This document shows, piece by piece, positions 24,650 through 34,800 of a stretch of 64,000 bases of DNA (within the stretch, counting starts at the first letter, position 1; each line of letters opens with the position of its first letter). Source of the stretch: Thereva unica. Taxonomy: Eukaryota; Arthropoda; Insecta; Diptera; Therevidae. Location of the stretch: assembly GCA_949987705.1 (NCBI GenBank), contig OX465283.1, positions 135,930,101 to 135,994,100 on the forward strand, written 5' to 3'. The translations under genes and the position numbers were made by a program. The notes under the pieces were generated by a model that did no database searches, was not told the origin of the DNA, and saw nothing but the letters and a program-made list of their open reading frames with translations.

Positions 24650-25036
24650 CTATTCCATTTTTGGGTAACTTAAGTCATAGATTAGTTTCAAGATACCTCC
24701 TAAGCCGACAACGCTAAGACCCATTGTCAGTCTGTAAAGTGTCTGATCAAGAGCCCCCCGTTTCAGGAAAACTGGTTTCCCATCGTGCTGTTGGAAGGCC
24801 TCTTGAACTTTTTTCAGCTCAAAATATCCTTTAGGGACATCTTTTACTGCTGCAGACCTAGTTAACCCAGATATTGCAAAATTGCGGATAATAGCCTGAA
24901 AGGTAAAGAAAAAAATTACGTAACAATGCAAACGGCACTTTTATCTAACGAAATTATTAGAGATAATGAAGAGAAGTAATTAGTTAGATAGATAGTATCT
25001 GAAAGTTATGCTAGTGCCTACCCTTGATGCGTTCAT
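24650..25036 (-). CDS. COX7A: COX7A, cytochrome c oxidase subunit 7A
   Basis: Small nuclear-encoded subunit of mitochondrial complex IV in the inner membrane, involved in dimer and supercomplex contacts. Two exons: 25036-25022 (MNASR) and 24895-24650, joined across a 126-bp GT-AG intron, 86 aa. Residues 1-25 are basic, without acidic residues before VKD, and would be the mitochondrial presequence (MNASRAIIRNFAISGLTRSA). The mature part has GYFELKKVQEAFQ, DGKPVFLKRGALDQTLYR and a single transmembrane segment (about 61-80) ending SYPKME, in the right order and length for the family. It is transcribed away from ARL2, sharing a 428-bp intergenic region. The start ATG lies only five codons before the intron. 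Confidence 0.93.
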
Positions 25037-25464
25037 TTTTATAGAGCACTTTTTGGAAAACCTTGCTACGGTGAAAATCACACAAATCAAAACTCGGCTC
25101 GAAAATTTCTCTTCTTCTTACTCGAAATGTGACAACTACTATGGCACTAGTATTTTCCAGCCTGTCTAGTAGATGTCGCAGTAACGAAGTTTGCAGTTGT
25201 TATTAATAAAATAAATATTAGATAAAAATATGCTTATATTAATCTTAACTCTTATTTAATTTGTGAATTTAAACTGATGGCGATGAATAATTTTTAATAT
25301 CCTTATTATAAATTTGAATTAATTTTTCCAGCCACACCCTGTTCGTCATCAGCTGTTTAATGATTTCTGCAAAACTGTCAAATCGAATCTGGAAAAACTT
25401 TATTTTACACATGTCAAGTAAATTTAATTTTCTTACGGGATTTTAAATTAATTATTAAATAAAT
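25037..25464. promoter_or_regulatory. Shared divergent promoter region of COX7A and ARL2
   Basis: The two start codons are 428 bp apart and point away from each other. No TATA box was recognised in a convincing place. The arrangement suggests a bidirectional promoter for two housekeeping genes. This is an inference from spacing only. Confidence 0.5.
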
Positions 25465-26132
25465 ATGGGTTTTCTATCGGTGCTAAAGAAAATGCGTCAA
25501 AAGGAAAAGGAGATGCGAATATTATTGCTGTAAGTAGATGCCTAAATGATTTCTTTATGTTGCAAACACAATTTTCTTTGTAGGGGCTTGGATAATGCTG
25601 GAAAAACAACAATTCTAAAGAGATTCAATGGTGAACCAATAGATACTATATCCCCAACATTAGGATTTAATATAAAAACAATAGAACATAAGGGATATAC
25701 ACTAAATATGTGGGATGTTGGAGGTCAAAAATCTTTGCGGTCTTATTGGAGAAATTACTTTGAATGCACAGATGGTCTAGTTTGGGTTGTTGATAGTGCT
25801 GATCGCATGAGACTTGAAGCATGTAAGAGCGAACTGCAGGCTCTATTACAGGAAGAGAGATTAGCTGGAGCTACTTTACTTGTTTTAGCTAATAAGCAAG
25901 ATCTTCCTGGAGCTTTAAAGGCACAAGAAATCAAAGATGTAATGCTTGTGAAATAGTTCAATAGCTTTTTCTTATAAAAATTTGCTCCTTTTAATAGATT
26001 CTGGAATTGGATAGCATCACAACTCACCACTGGAGTGTTGTTGGAGTTAGTGCAGTAACAGGGGATAAGCTTCTAAACGCTGTCGATTGGCTAATTGATG
26101 ATATTGCCAAAAGAATCTTCACTTTAGATTAA
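25465..26132 (+). CDS. Arl2: ARL2, ADP-ribosylation factor-like GTPase 2
   Basis: Small GTPase that works with tubulin-folding cofactors (TBCD/TBCE) in tubulin dimer biogenesis and binds PDE6D-type and BART effectors. Three exons, 25465-25529, 25584-25938 and 25998-26132, all GT-AG and in phase, give exactly 184 aa, the length of human ARL2. The P-loop GLDNAGKT is at residues 23-30, SPTLGFN at 45-51 (switch 1 Thr), WDVGGQ at 65-70 and NKQD at 125-128, with GVSAVTG near 156-162. Together with [18 protein letters not shown] and [20 protein letters not shown] these separate ARL2 from ARL3 and ARF. Gly2 is present, but ARL2 is known not to depend on myristoylation. The stop codon overlaps an AATAAA polyadenylation signal (26131-26136). 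Confidence 0.97.
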
Positions 26133-26197
26133 TAAAAAATATTTATTTGCTTAGAAGCGTTATTCCTAATTGTTAGGTGTAAAAATATGCGGTTACG

Positions 26198-26455
26198 GTT
26201 TAGTATCCTGCGGCAGGAGGGGGGGGGGCAAATTTTTAAGGGTGGGGAGGGGGTAGGGGAACCTCCCCTTAAAGTGTCCAAGTGCGGAAATGTAGGTACC
26301 GTTATTCCAAAATAAATATATAAATTTTTGCTCTGGTTTAGTTCCCTGCGGCATGATTTGTTGGCTTGGAGGGAGTGGGGTTGTATGGAGGAGGCTATGC
26401 GAGCATTCTCTCGAAGTATGCAAGTGCGGAAATGTCCCGTTATAACACAACTTTG
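26198..26455. repeat. G-rich tandem duplication of about 130 bp
   Basis: Two diverged direct copies. Each runs from GGTTTAGTATCCTGCGGCAG (or GGTTTAGTTCCCTGCGGCAT) to AAGTGCGGAAATGT, with starts at about 26198 and 26336. The first copy has a run of ten G (26219-26228) and further GGGG tracts. It lies just downstream of ARL2. No coding potential. Confidence 0.6.
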
Positions 26456-26635
26456 GCGTAAAAATGTAAAAAATACATGAAAAGAACAATTTTGCTTTTA
26501 TTTAAAATGTATTATCATAGTTTATATACATGTTTCACGGCATTAATCACCTGAAAAAAAGGGTCTTGTTTGTTGCCGACCGTCTCCACATGTACTCTAA
26601 AATAAAATCCTATGCCTAATAACATTGGAAATCAT

Positions 26636-26940
26636 CCTAAAGGCTCTTCTAAAATTAGGAGCTCCCCAGGAGAATCTTAGCATTGGTCAACATGCGCAAG
26701 GATTCAGCAAAATCGTGAATTTAATACTAATGCCGGAAGTATAATTGGAAATCATACTAAAATTAGGAACTCCCCAGGAGAATCTTAGCATTGGTCAACA
26801 TGCGCAAGGATTCAGCAAAAGCGTGAATTTAATACTAATGCCGGAAGTATAATTGGAAATCATACTAAAATTAGGAACTCCCCAGGAGAATCTTAGCATT
26901 GGTCTACATGCGCAAGGATTCAGCAAAATCGTGAAACCAG
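26636..26940 (+). repeat. Tandem array, three copies of a 108-bp unit
   Basis: CTCCCCAGG recurs at 26662, 26770 and 26878, an exact 108-bp period. The unit carries AGAATCTTAGCATTGGTCAA and CATGCGCAAGGATTCAGC. The copies differ at only a few positions, so the array is recent. The unit is too long and the spacing wrong for CRISPR. Minisatellite/satellite-like. Confidence 0.85.
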
Positions 26941-27194
26941 CACTCGTGTCGAACGTTAAATTACAAATCATCTTCTATGTTTTACTAAAATAAAAGGTGC
27001 AATAAAAAAATTAAGTACCTACGCTTACTATGGAATGGTGGGCTTCATATTCATATGGTCACTCATCCATCCTTAGGAGGTTCGCCATCGCTGCAATTAC
27101 ACTACACCTACGTGGACCTTGGAGAAAGGTTTCAATACCATCGTTCCGGCCAGAGATGACTAGATAGATGGTGGTATCCCGACTAGGTCATTAT

Positions 27195-28085
27195 GTATCT
27201 ATACACTTAATTTTACTTTATGCTCCTTTAATCCCTCATGGGACATGGGGCGGAAATAGTTGCCCTCCAGCGGCCTCTGTTTTGTGCGACAGCTCTCAGC
27301 TCCGATCCACGTTGTTCTAGTTCTTCCGACTCGACGGGATCCTTGCGGATTTCTGCTTATTTCCGCGTCGCAATGAGTGGCCAACCCAATTCGATTTCCT
27401 TCGCCTGATTTGGTAGTCTATCCTTTCTTGGCCGCGACGGCGCCATAGCTCTTCTTTTGAAATTCCATCTTGCCAGCGGATACTTCACAGGCATCTGTTG
27501 GTGGAGACTTGTAGGCACCCTGTGATGAATTGCATGGTTTCGCAACCGTACAAAAGTATTGCCTTAACGTTGGAGTTGAACAGCCGCAATTTGGTGTTAG
27601 TTGAGATCTCCGTTGATCTCCATATGCGTAACAGGCATGCATATGCGCCTCGTGCTTATTTATTCTGGAACTGACATCTTCTGCCACACCATTTTCTGTA
27701 ATAATGCTACAGAGGTAGCAGAATTTATCTACCAGTTCCACGTCACGGTTATTCAGCGCTGTCCGTTCAATGGTGTTTGCATTTATTCGCATTTCTTTAG
27801 TTTTAGTTGTCCACAGTAGATAATAAACAGATACCTCCCCAGCTGGCATATTGTTAGGTCCCCCTTTTTTGGTATTTTGACACCTTCCTTCCAATCCTCC
27901 GGAAAGGTACAGGTGTTCCATGCTATTTCCAGGATTAGCTGAAGCGCATCTGCTATGAGGCTTGGGTCGACTTTCAACAATTACGGCGGGGTTTTCCTGA
28001 GGTTCCTGTGTAAGTGAACCATTCAGGGCGACGAAGAAGTAATCTCTCCATCTTTGGAGCTGCTCCTCGTCGCTGCACAGCTGAA
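27195..28085 (-). mobile_element. RTE-like LINE, C-terminal fragment
   Basis: On the minus strand the RT C-terminal part reads CTFPEDWKEGVKIPKKGDLT (about 27925-27860), then TKTKEMRINANT and VELVDKFCYLCSIITENGV (about 27805-27690). A connector follows, and then ISRNPQGSRRVGRTRTTWIG and AESCRTKQRPLEGN (27360-27260), typical of the end of RTE/endonuclease-RT proteins. The YADD region is deleted between the first two blocks. The family end MSHEGLKEHK also occurs on the plus strand at 34750-35040. Inactive. Confidence 0.75.
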
Positions 28086-28419
28086 TCTATATCTATATTT
28101 TATTTATCTTTATCTATTCCATAAATTTCATTTGTTATGCTGCAGCTTCGTATAACCAAAGTAGGCACTAAATTGTTATCGAGAAGCTTCTTGTAAGACC
28201 AATAGAATATTATACGAGAGTAAAAACACAAATGTTATTTATGTACGTTCTTCTTCTCCATTTCCCAAATTATCCCAGAAAGCGTTTCGTTACTTTGGCA
28301 TTTTTATCACCAACGTTCGGGATTGCGTAAAGGAAATTATCTTATATGTTCGTCATTGAATGATTATATAATCTACTGCAGCTCAATACTGCAGTGTATG
28401 TAGTCTTCTTCGATAAAGT

Positions 28420-28578
28420 GGCCCCTAGACTAATAATAATATTGAGCAAAATATTATTGATAGTCTAGGGACCCCATTCGTTTTTTGCATCAGACAATCT
28501 TTCAATATCACCTATAGACCGTCAATAATATTGCACAAATCAAAATATTGCACAATATCATTGACAGGCTAAGGGCCC
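28420..28578. mobile_element. Second locus of the CCCTAGACTATCAATAATATTG MITE family
   Basis: GGCCCCTAGACTAATAATAA (28420) is mirrored by ATTATTGATAGTCTAGGGAC (28455-28474) and ends near ATTGACAGGCTAAGGGCCC. ATAAAG occurs just outside both ends, a possible target duplication. It matches the element at 15188-15408 and lies about 240 bp upstream of the TTI1 start. Confidence 0.65.
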
Positions 28579-28816
28579 TATAAAGTATATAACGGCCGAG
28601 ACCCATCAGTAATTTCCGTTATCCATTGAGATGTTGTTGTTTTGAGTTGTAGAGGCGCCACCGCTTCAATTAAATTAAACAATCTATCGAATCGAACGCA
28701 GCAAACATCAAAATTTTGCGGACAGCTGTCTTGTATTGTTGAATGTAAACAAATATTTCTTTGTGGTTTTTGCTGTTTTTAGCGGACTTAAAGTATAATA
28801 GAATTGTGATTTAACT

Positions 28817-31800
28817 ATGTTATCTCCAGAAACTTTTGTTACAAAAATCAAACCGGCATGTGAGAAGTTTTTACGTTTACCAACGGCAAAGAATTTAGAA
28901 ATTTTAAGAAATGAATTGGCTAATCTTGATAGCTCTCAACTGAGTGCTTTTCAATCGTATATTTTATTTCCTCTTGTAGTAAAAATTGAAGATTTAAAGG
29001 ATGGGTAAGTACTAATAACAATAATCCAATCAAAGTGCAAAAGGTCTATATGGTTGCAAAAGCCAGAGACCTGTAGAGACCCAAAGCGGGGTACACTAGC
29101 CCTCCACCTAGTAACTTCAAACTGCAACAACAATTAATAACCTTCCTATTACTTATTCCTGCTTAGATTTTGTTGTTGTCTATACTAATAGCTTAACATC
29201 AGGTTTAAAGTAGGATCACTATGGCGTCACAATGGGCCTATCCTTTTGGCCTAAGTGTATAAGCTTAAACCAACAGCTCAGCCATATCTAACCTAACCTA
29301 TACTAATAGCTTTTATTTAAGAAAAAATATTTTCCATAACAGAAAAACATATTAATTTAAAATTACAAGATACTTCCATATTTAATTCCTCACAATAAAT
29401 TCTTTAACAATTTCAGACCAAGTTCAGATGTTAAATTCCATTTAATTAACTGCATAAGAGATATTTTAATAAAAATACGACTAAAAGATGTTAATGCACT
29501 AAAAACTATTGTAATGGCAACTTTAAAGCAAATCTACAATTTCGACGTTGATTTGCTAAAAGAAGATTTATCAGAAGAATTAAAATTAGCGGTAATGGAA
29601 TGCATTTGTTCAGCCTTTGAAAGAGCAACCCAAGATACTTTGGAGAATTTTTATATACAGGAGCACAGTCCAATATTATCAAAAGTTGCAATTACTTGTG
29701 TCCTAATTATTTCAAAGGGGAAATTCAGAAAATTGAGGTAACATTTTATATTAATGGTGTTCTAATTATTATTAGTTTTAAAAATCCTTTTTAGATTATT
29801 TGAATTTAAATATTAATTTTAAATTTATTTGACTTTCGTTTAGTTGTGTGATTTTTCATTTTGTGGTTATGGATTGAATTTATGCTCGTCAATATAATTC
29901 ACATGTGAAAATGGAAAGAAAAATATAAAGGCCTACAGCTGTGGTATGTCATTTACTCTGGCTTCTCTTCAGTGTCGAATAAATCTTTCGCCTTTTACTA
30001 AAGATTTCCGTGGAGAGGAGCACTCGAATGAGTCTAAACTAATTTTTGTAGAGCTCGGCGAAAGCTGGGCCAATCAATTTTCCTAATAGATGCTTTGAAA
30101 GGGATAAGTTAAGGGATGCGTCTCCTTGACCTTTTTCTTAAAGTGGTTTAAATATTCATACCGCAAAAATACGCATTGGCCACTTTTAGAGCAGGGCTAT
30201 AGATTAGAAGACATTCATTTTAAGACCCCAATTGTGAAGCAAAACCCTTAAGAAAGGAGCTAATTAAAGTTTCTCATACTTTAATTAGGAATAGCTCCTT
30301 AAGGGTTTGCTTCACAATTGGGGTTTTAAAATTGTCTTCTAATCTATAGCCCTGCTCTAAAAAGTGGCCAACGCGTATTTTTGCGTTATGAATATTTAAA
30401 TCACTTTAAGGGCCGGTTTCACAGTGCGAACAAGTTTTGCTTAAATTTAAATAAATTGTCTAGAGAAATGCCTACTTAAGTTACACTTAAGTATATTTTA
30501 AGTAGCGACCTGTGAAACAGGCATCCATACTTAATGGCTGGTTTACACGTATTAAGTGGTTAAGTGTTCAACTAAATTTTAACTTAATTTTTTAAGTGAC
30601 TTAATTTCAAGTAATCGTTTACACGTATTCAACACTTAATTTTAGTGAAGCTCTTTAGTTCGCTAAAGATGGGCGTCAAAATTTTAAAAAATAGAGTCAT
30701 AAAATTTGTTTTAAATGAGATTTTCGACGAAGTAAAAGATGAAATAGCCAGAAAAGAGAGAATACCTAAAAGATTTTGGGTGAGAAATTGGGATAAGCAG
30801 GAGAAATGAATACGGCGCTAGTGCAACTCAAAGTCTAGAAATTAACAAGTCTTTCATCTTCATACGGTTAATGAGTGAAAGACGAACAGCTATATGCATA
30901 AGTTCTTCAAATGACGATGTCAGGCTATCAGAGAGAGAATGCAATATTTTTATAAGCGCTAGCATACAACTAAACAACAGAAAATTTTATGAGTTTCTAT
31001 AGGGATAATGTTGATGTATTGGTGCATATTTTCTCGTATGTTTTGCTGACTTCAATTTTGACAGCTGATTTAATTTTCTTTCTTTTTCTGTTCTGCATAC
31101 TTTACCGTAAAGACAGAATCTGGCTTTGTCTCGCTGAATTCACGAAGTATGCGTTGAGTTTTGCTCAGCAGTGATGTTCATATATGCACGCACACAACCA
31201 ACCGGGTGAAAATTTTGTATGAAGATGAAAGACTTGTTATTACTAGACTTTGGTGCAACTTTGTTCCATGAATTAGATGGAGAAGATAAACAAGAGTATT
31301 TCTCTGGGCTACGTATGTCAGAAGAATCCTTTAATTACTCTTGCTGTCTAAAGTTCAACATGAGATACAGAAAAGAGATACTGTAATGCGATGTGCATTA
31401 GAACCAAAATTAAAATTTCATATTGTAGGTACTATATTTTCTCGCTACTGGAAATAGTTTTCGCAGTATCAAGCCCTTGTTGTTTCGCTTGTTTGTTTCC
31501 TTCTTTATTATTTCTTACATTCCACAAACATTCATGCTTTAAATACTCTTCAACGAACTGCATCGTAGTGTCTTCTGACCACTTCGACATTTTCAAAATA
31601 AAATATTCACTTACACGAACGCGACGCTATTCAAACAAATTTATGCATCTAACTAAAATGAATCACTAAACCCACCTACTAAACCGAAAAATAGAAAAAA
31701 TTCTATTCTACTTGCTTACTTACCCCCTAAATTTTAACTTGCAACTTATTATACTAAATTCAATGTTTACATGCATTAAGTCACTTAAAATTAAGTTAAA

Positions 31801-34800
31801 ATTTAGTTAAATACTTGACTACTTAATACGTGTAAACCAGCCATAAGTGTATAACTTAAGTTAATTTTTATACTTAAGTTCGCACTGTGAAACCGGCCCT
31901 AAGAAAAAGGTCAAGGAGACACGCATCTTAACTTATCCCTTTCATAGTGATGTTTATATCTTTTGCGTTAAATCAATTAGAAAAAAATAGACGGGTATAG
32001 TGATGTTTATATCTTTTGCTCTTTTCCCCATAAGCCCCCGGATTTTGACATACAGAATGTCAGTTGCTAAGACAGGCGTTAAGAACTTAAATCAGATACA
32101 CATAAAATTTGCAAATTAAAAAAAAAGGCATTTTTAGGTGAAAAAGTGAAAATAGTGTTTATTAATTTTTTTAAACAAAATATTTGTGTTGTTTTAATGT
32201 TTTAAGTACGTATTTAGAAAAATGTAAATTTCAAAAGTGATTCCGGTGTTTACATGGAGTGAAAAAAGGTTTGTAGCCTATGGAACAAATTGGTGCCATG
32301 AAAAATTTCTCATAAGCAGTCCATTCTATATGTCAGTGGTTTAGACTCATTCGAGTGCTCCTCTCCACGGAAATCTTTAGTAAAAGGCGAAAGATTTATT
32401 CGACACTGAAGAGAAGCCAGAGTAAATGACATACCCACAGCTAGGCCTTTATATTTTTCTTTCCATTTTCACATGTGAATTAGAAGAAAAAGTTAATAAA
32501 AGAGAACAAAGGCAAATTTTGCAGGAAGTAAATACAGAATATGGGCAGCAACATTATTTTTCTGATAAATATCGCATAACTTCTTTCATTTGAGTGTTTC
32601 CCTTTTAGAAATCAAAGAGATCAGGTGAAGTTAGAAGGTAGCGACATAGAAAATTTAGTAATCAGTATTTAAGTAAAATCAGTATTTTATTTCATATTTC
32701 CTTTTTATTCAACACAATTTGCTTTAGTATCTTTCATTAGCCCTTTCTTCTCTGTTTTGACTTGGAATAGTTCCTTTCTTAAGGTTTTTCTTCACAATTG
32801 GGGTCTTAAAATGAATGTCTTCTAATCTATAGCCCTGCAAAAAGTGGCCAACGCGTATTTTTGCGGTATGAATATTTATCTACAAAAATTAGTTTAGACT
32901 CATTCGAGTGCTCCTCTCCACGGAAATCTTTAGTAAAAGGCACACTGACATATAGCAACTGTTGCATTGCATTCGATGCATTGAAGGTAGTGCCGCATTA
33001 AAAGGTCTGCCATCATTGAAAAATATTCAGCGTAAACTTGATCTGTCAACGCATGCATGCAACGCAATGCAATTATGTACTTCCAGCTTAATCCACCACG
33101 GCCGGCTCGCAAACCCCCGAGCTTACCAAATGCTAAATGAAGTAGCAGAAGTTAGGCAGCGTCACTGACATATAGTAATGGACTGCTAAATCAGCAAAGT
33201 CCCATACAAAAAAATGGCACCAAAAACTATTCCTGCCTCGCTCCCACGTTAAATCCCAATGAACTGTAATCGTTAGCGCATGCCAGCGATATAAACATAA
33301 TTAGAAAAAAATAGACATGTATAGTTTTCGTTCTTCTGTCTCACTCTTGAGCTATTTTGAAAAGTTCGTTAAACAGGGGAAATAACCGTCACGGTTTTGG
33401 AATAAATACATTTATTTAATGAAAAAACTGCTAATAAATAAAAATAAGTGATGGAAATTTATTTCCGTTAATTATAACAAACATCACTTATTTTCTCCTA
33501 AATTCGAAGAAAATTTTTTTTTGCATAAAAAAGGTTTTCTATTCCTGGAGAAAAATGGTGCCATTCAGCATCGTCAATCAGCAGTCCATTACTATATGTC
33601 AGTGGGCAGCGTGCAGTAGCAGTTGCATTCGCATGCTGCATTCGAAGTCTTTCATCTTTATACAAAATTTCCCCCCGTTGGTTGTGTACGGTGCATACAT
33701 CACTGCTGAGGAAAGAAAACTCAACGCATACTTCGTGAACTCGGTGAGACGCCAGATTTCTTTTACGATAAAGTATGCAGAACAGAAAAGGAAAGAATTT
33801 GAATCAACTGTTTTCTTTCATAAATCTCAAACGAGCAAATATGCACCTGTAGCCAACCAATGTAGTGGCCTGGTTGGCCACTAACCAAAAAATTGATTAT
33901 TTATGTACACTATTTAAATTATGGCGAGTTTAAAGTTATAACTGAATTTATGTATACAAATGGTTGCCTTTTATAGGCTGGAGCTGGAGATATTCCACCC
34001 CGCCTACTTTAAAGTAGATGACAAAATATCTCCCGCCTGCTATGCTAAACTAATATATGGGATACCAGGTAGCTGCTGTCATAGCCTACCTGGTTCCCTA
34101 TATACTCCCTTTCCAGCTGGGGTGTGACGCTGCTATTGAGGCAAGTTACACGGCATAACATTTCTTCCATCAACACTTCCAATAATTCCAATAAACCGGT
34201 TTTATAGGCAAGGGGTCGCGGGGAAGTTTGTTACTTGTGCATCCCAAAAAATTCTCGACTGCACAGAGCAACACACTAACACAATCATAATTTCATTCTC
34301 GGGGTCTACGAAAATGACTTAAAGTTTGTACACAGCTACATAGACAATAGAATTGTTAAACGAAAAAATGCAGAACAGTCAGTTTATCGTGAAATTCGTA
34401 TAACACGCACAAACCGGTTTGTTACAGCAGAAAGTGTTATACCGTGTAACAAGCCTCATTAAGCTTAACCCCTGGCGAATACTACGCGGGAGATGTCCTT
34501 AACTCCGCTGGGGTGTCGTTGATGTTGCACGCTGAGTAGGCATTCCTGGTTAAAGGTGGAAAAGATCCTGGTTGTGGTGGGGATTTCCTTGAGGTCCAGG
34601 CATTTGTAATGTTTAATTTGCTAGAGATGGTCCGGTAGATTGCGGCTGCATAGTTTGCCCAGACTGTGTTTGCTGCTGAGCATTGTCTGAGGCAATTTTT
34701 CCAGGCTGGTACTGGAACTACTCGCCGCGTACTTGAAGCCATCTGTGATGGATCCGCTGAAGAGAAAGGATAAACGACCAAATCAGGTGAAGGAAATGGA

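Larger units (their letters stand above)
30535..31843 (+). mobile_element. PIF/Harbinger element A, nested in B
   Basis: Starts TGGCTGGTTTACACGTATTA and ends with the mirror, TAATACGTGTAAACCAGCCA. TAA flanks both sides (30532-30534 and 31844-31846). It carries a partial Harbinger transposase ORF (separate entry) and was itself hit by a hAT-type MITE at 30829-31252. The short-range inner arms contain AAGTTAAAATTTAGTTAAAT on both sides. Confidence 0.88.
30410..31899. mobile_element. TIR element B (TAA duplication), nested in E
   Basis: Starts GGGCCGGTTTCACAGTGCGA and ends with the mirror, TCGCACTGTGAAACCGGCCC. TAA flanks both ends (30407-30409 and 31900-31902), the 3-bp duplication typical of PIF/Harbinger. 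The inner arm sequence repeats CACTTAAGTTA-like motifs. Element A is inserted within it, and both outer arms of E resume exactly at its ends. Confidence 0.85.
29896..32480. mobile_element. Large foldback element E, host of nested insertions
   Basis: The left arm 29896-30250 (start CACATGTGAAAATGGAAAG; contains GGAGAGGAGCACTCGAATGA and GCAGGGCTATAGATTAGAAG) is mirrored on the right in pieces. 30288-30406 contains CTTCTAATCTATAGCCCTGC, 31903-31945 contains AAAAAGGTCAAGGAGACACG, and 32340-32480 contains TCATTCGAGTGCTCCTCTCC and ends CATTTTCACATGTGAATT. The right arm is interrupted by element B (30410-31899) and by unmatched sequence at 31946-32335. A further partial inverted copy of the left arm, lacking the 30050-30148 segment, lies at 32750-32944. 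All of it is inside TTI1 intron 2. Confidence 0.8.

Noticed and set aside
24432..24717. Open frames beside COX7A, both strands
   Set aside because: Just downstream of the COX7A stop or antisense to its last exon; no similarity. Probably the 3' UTR.
26636..26940. CRISPR-like array
   Set aside because: Units are 108 bp, contiguous and without spacers, in an animal genome. This is a tandem repeat.
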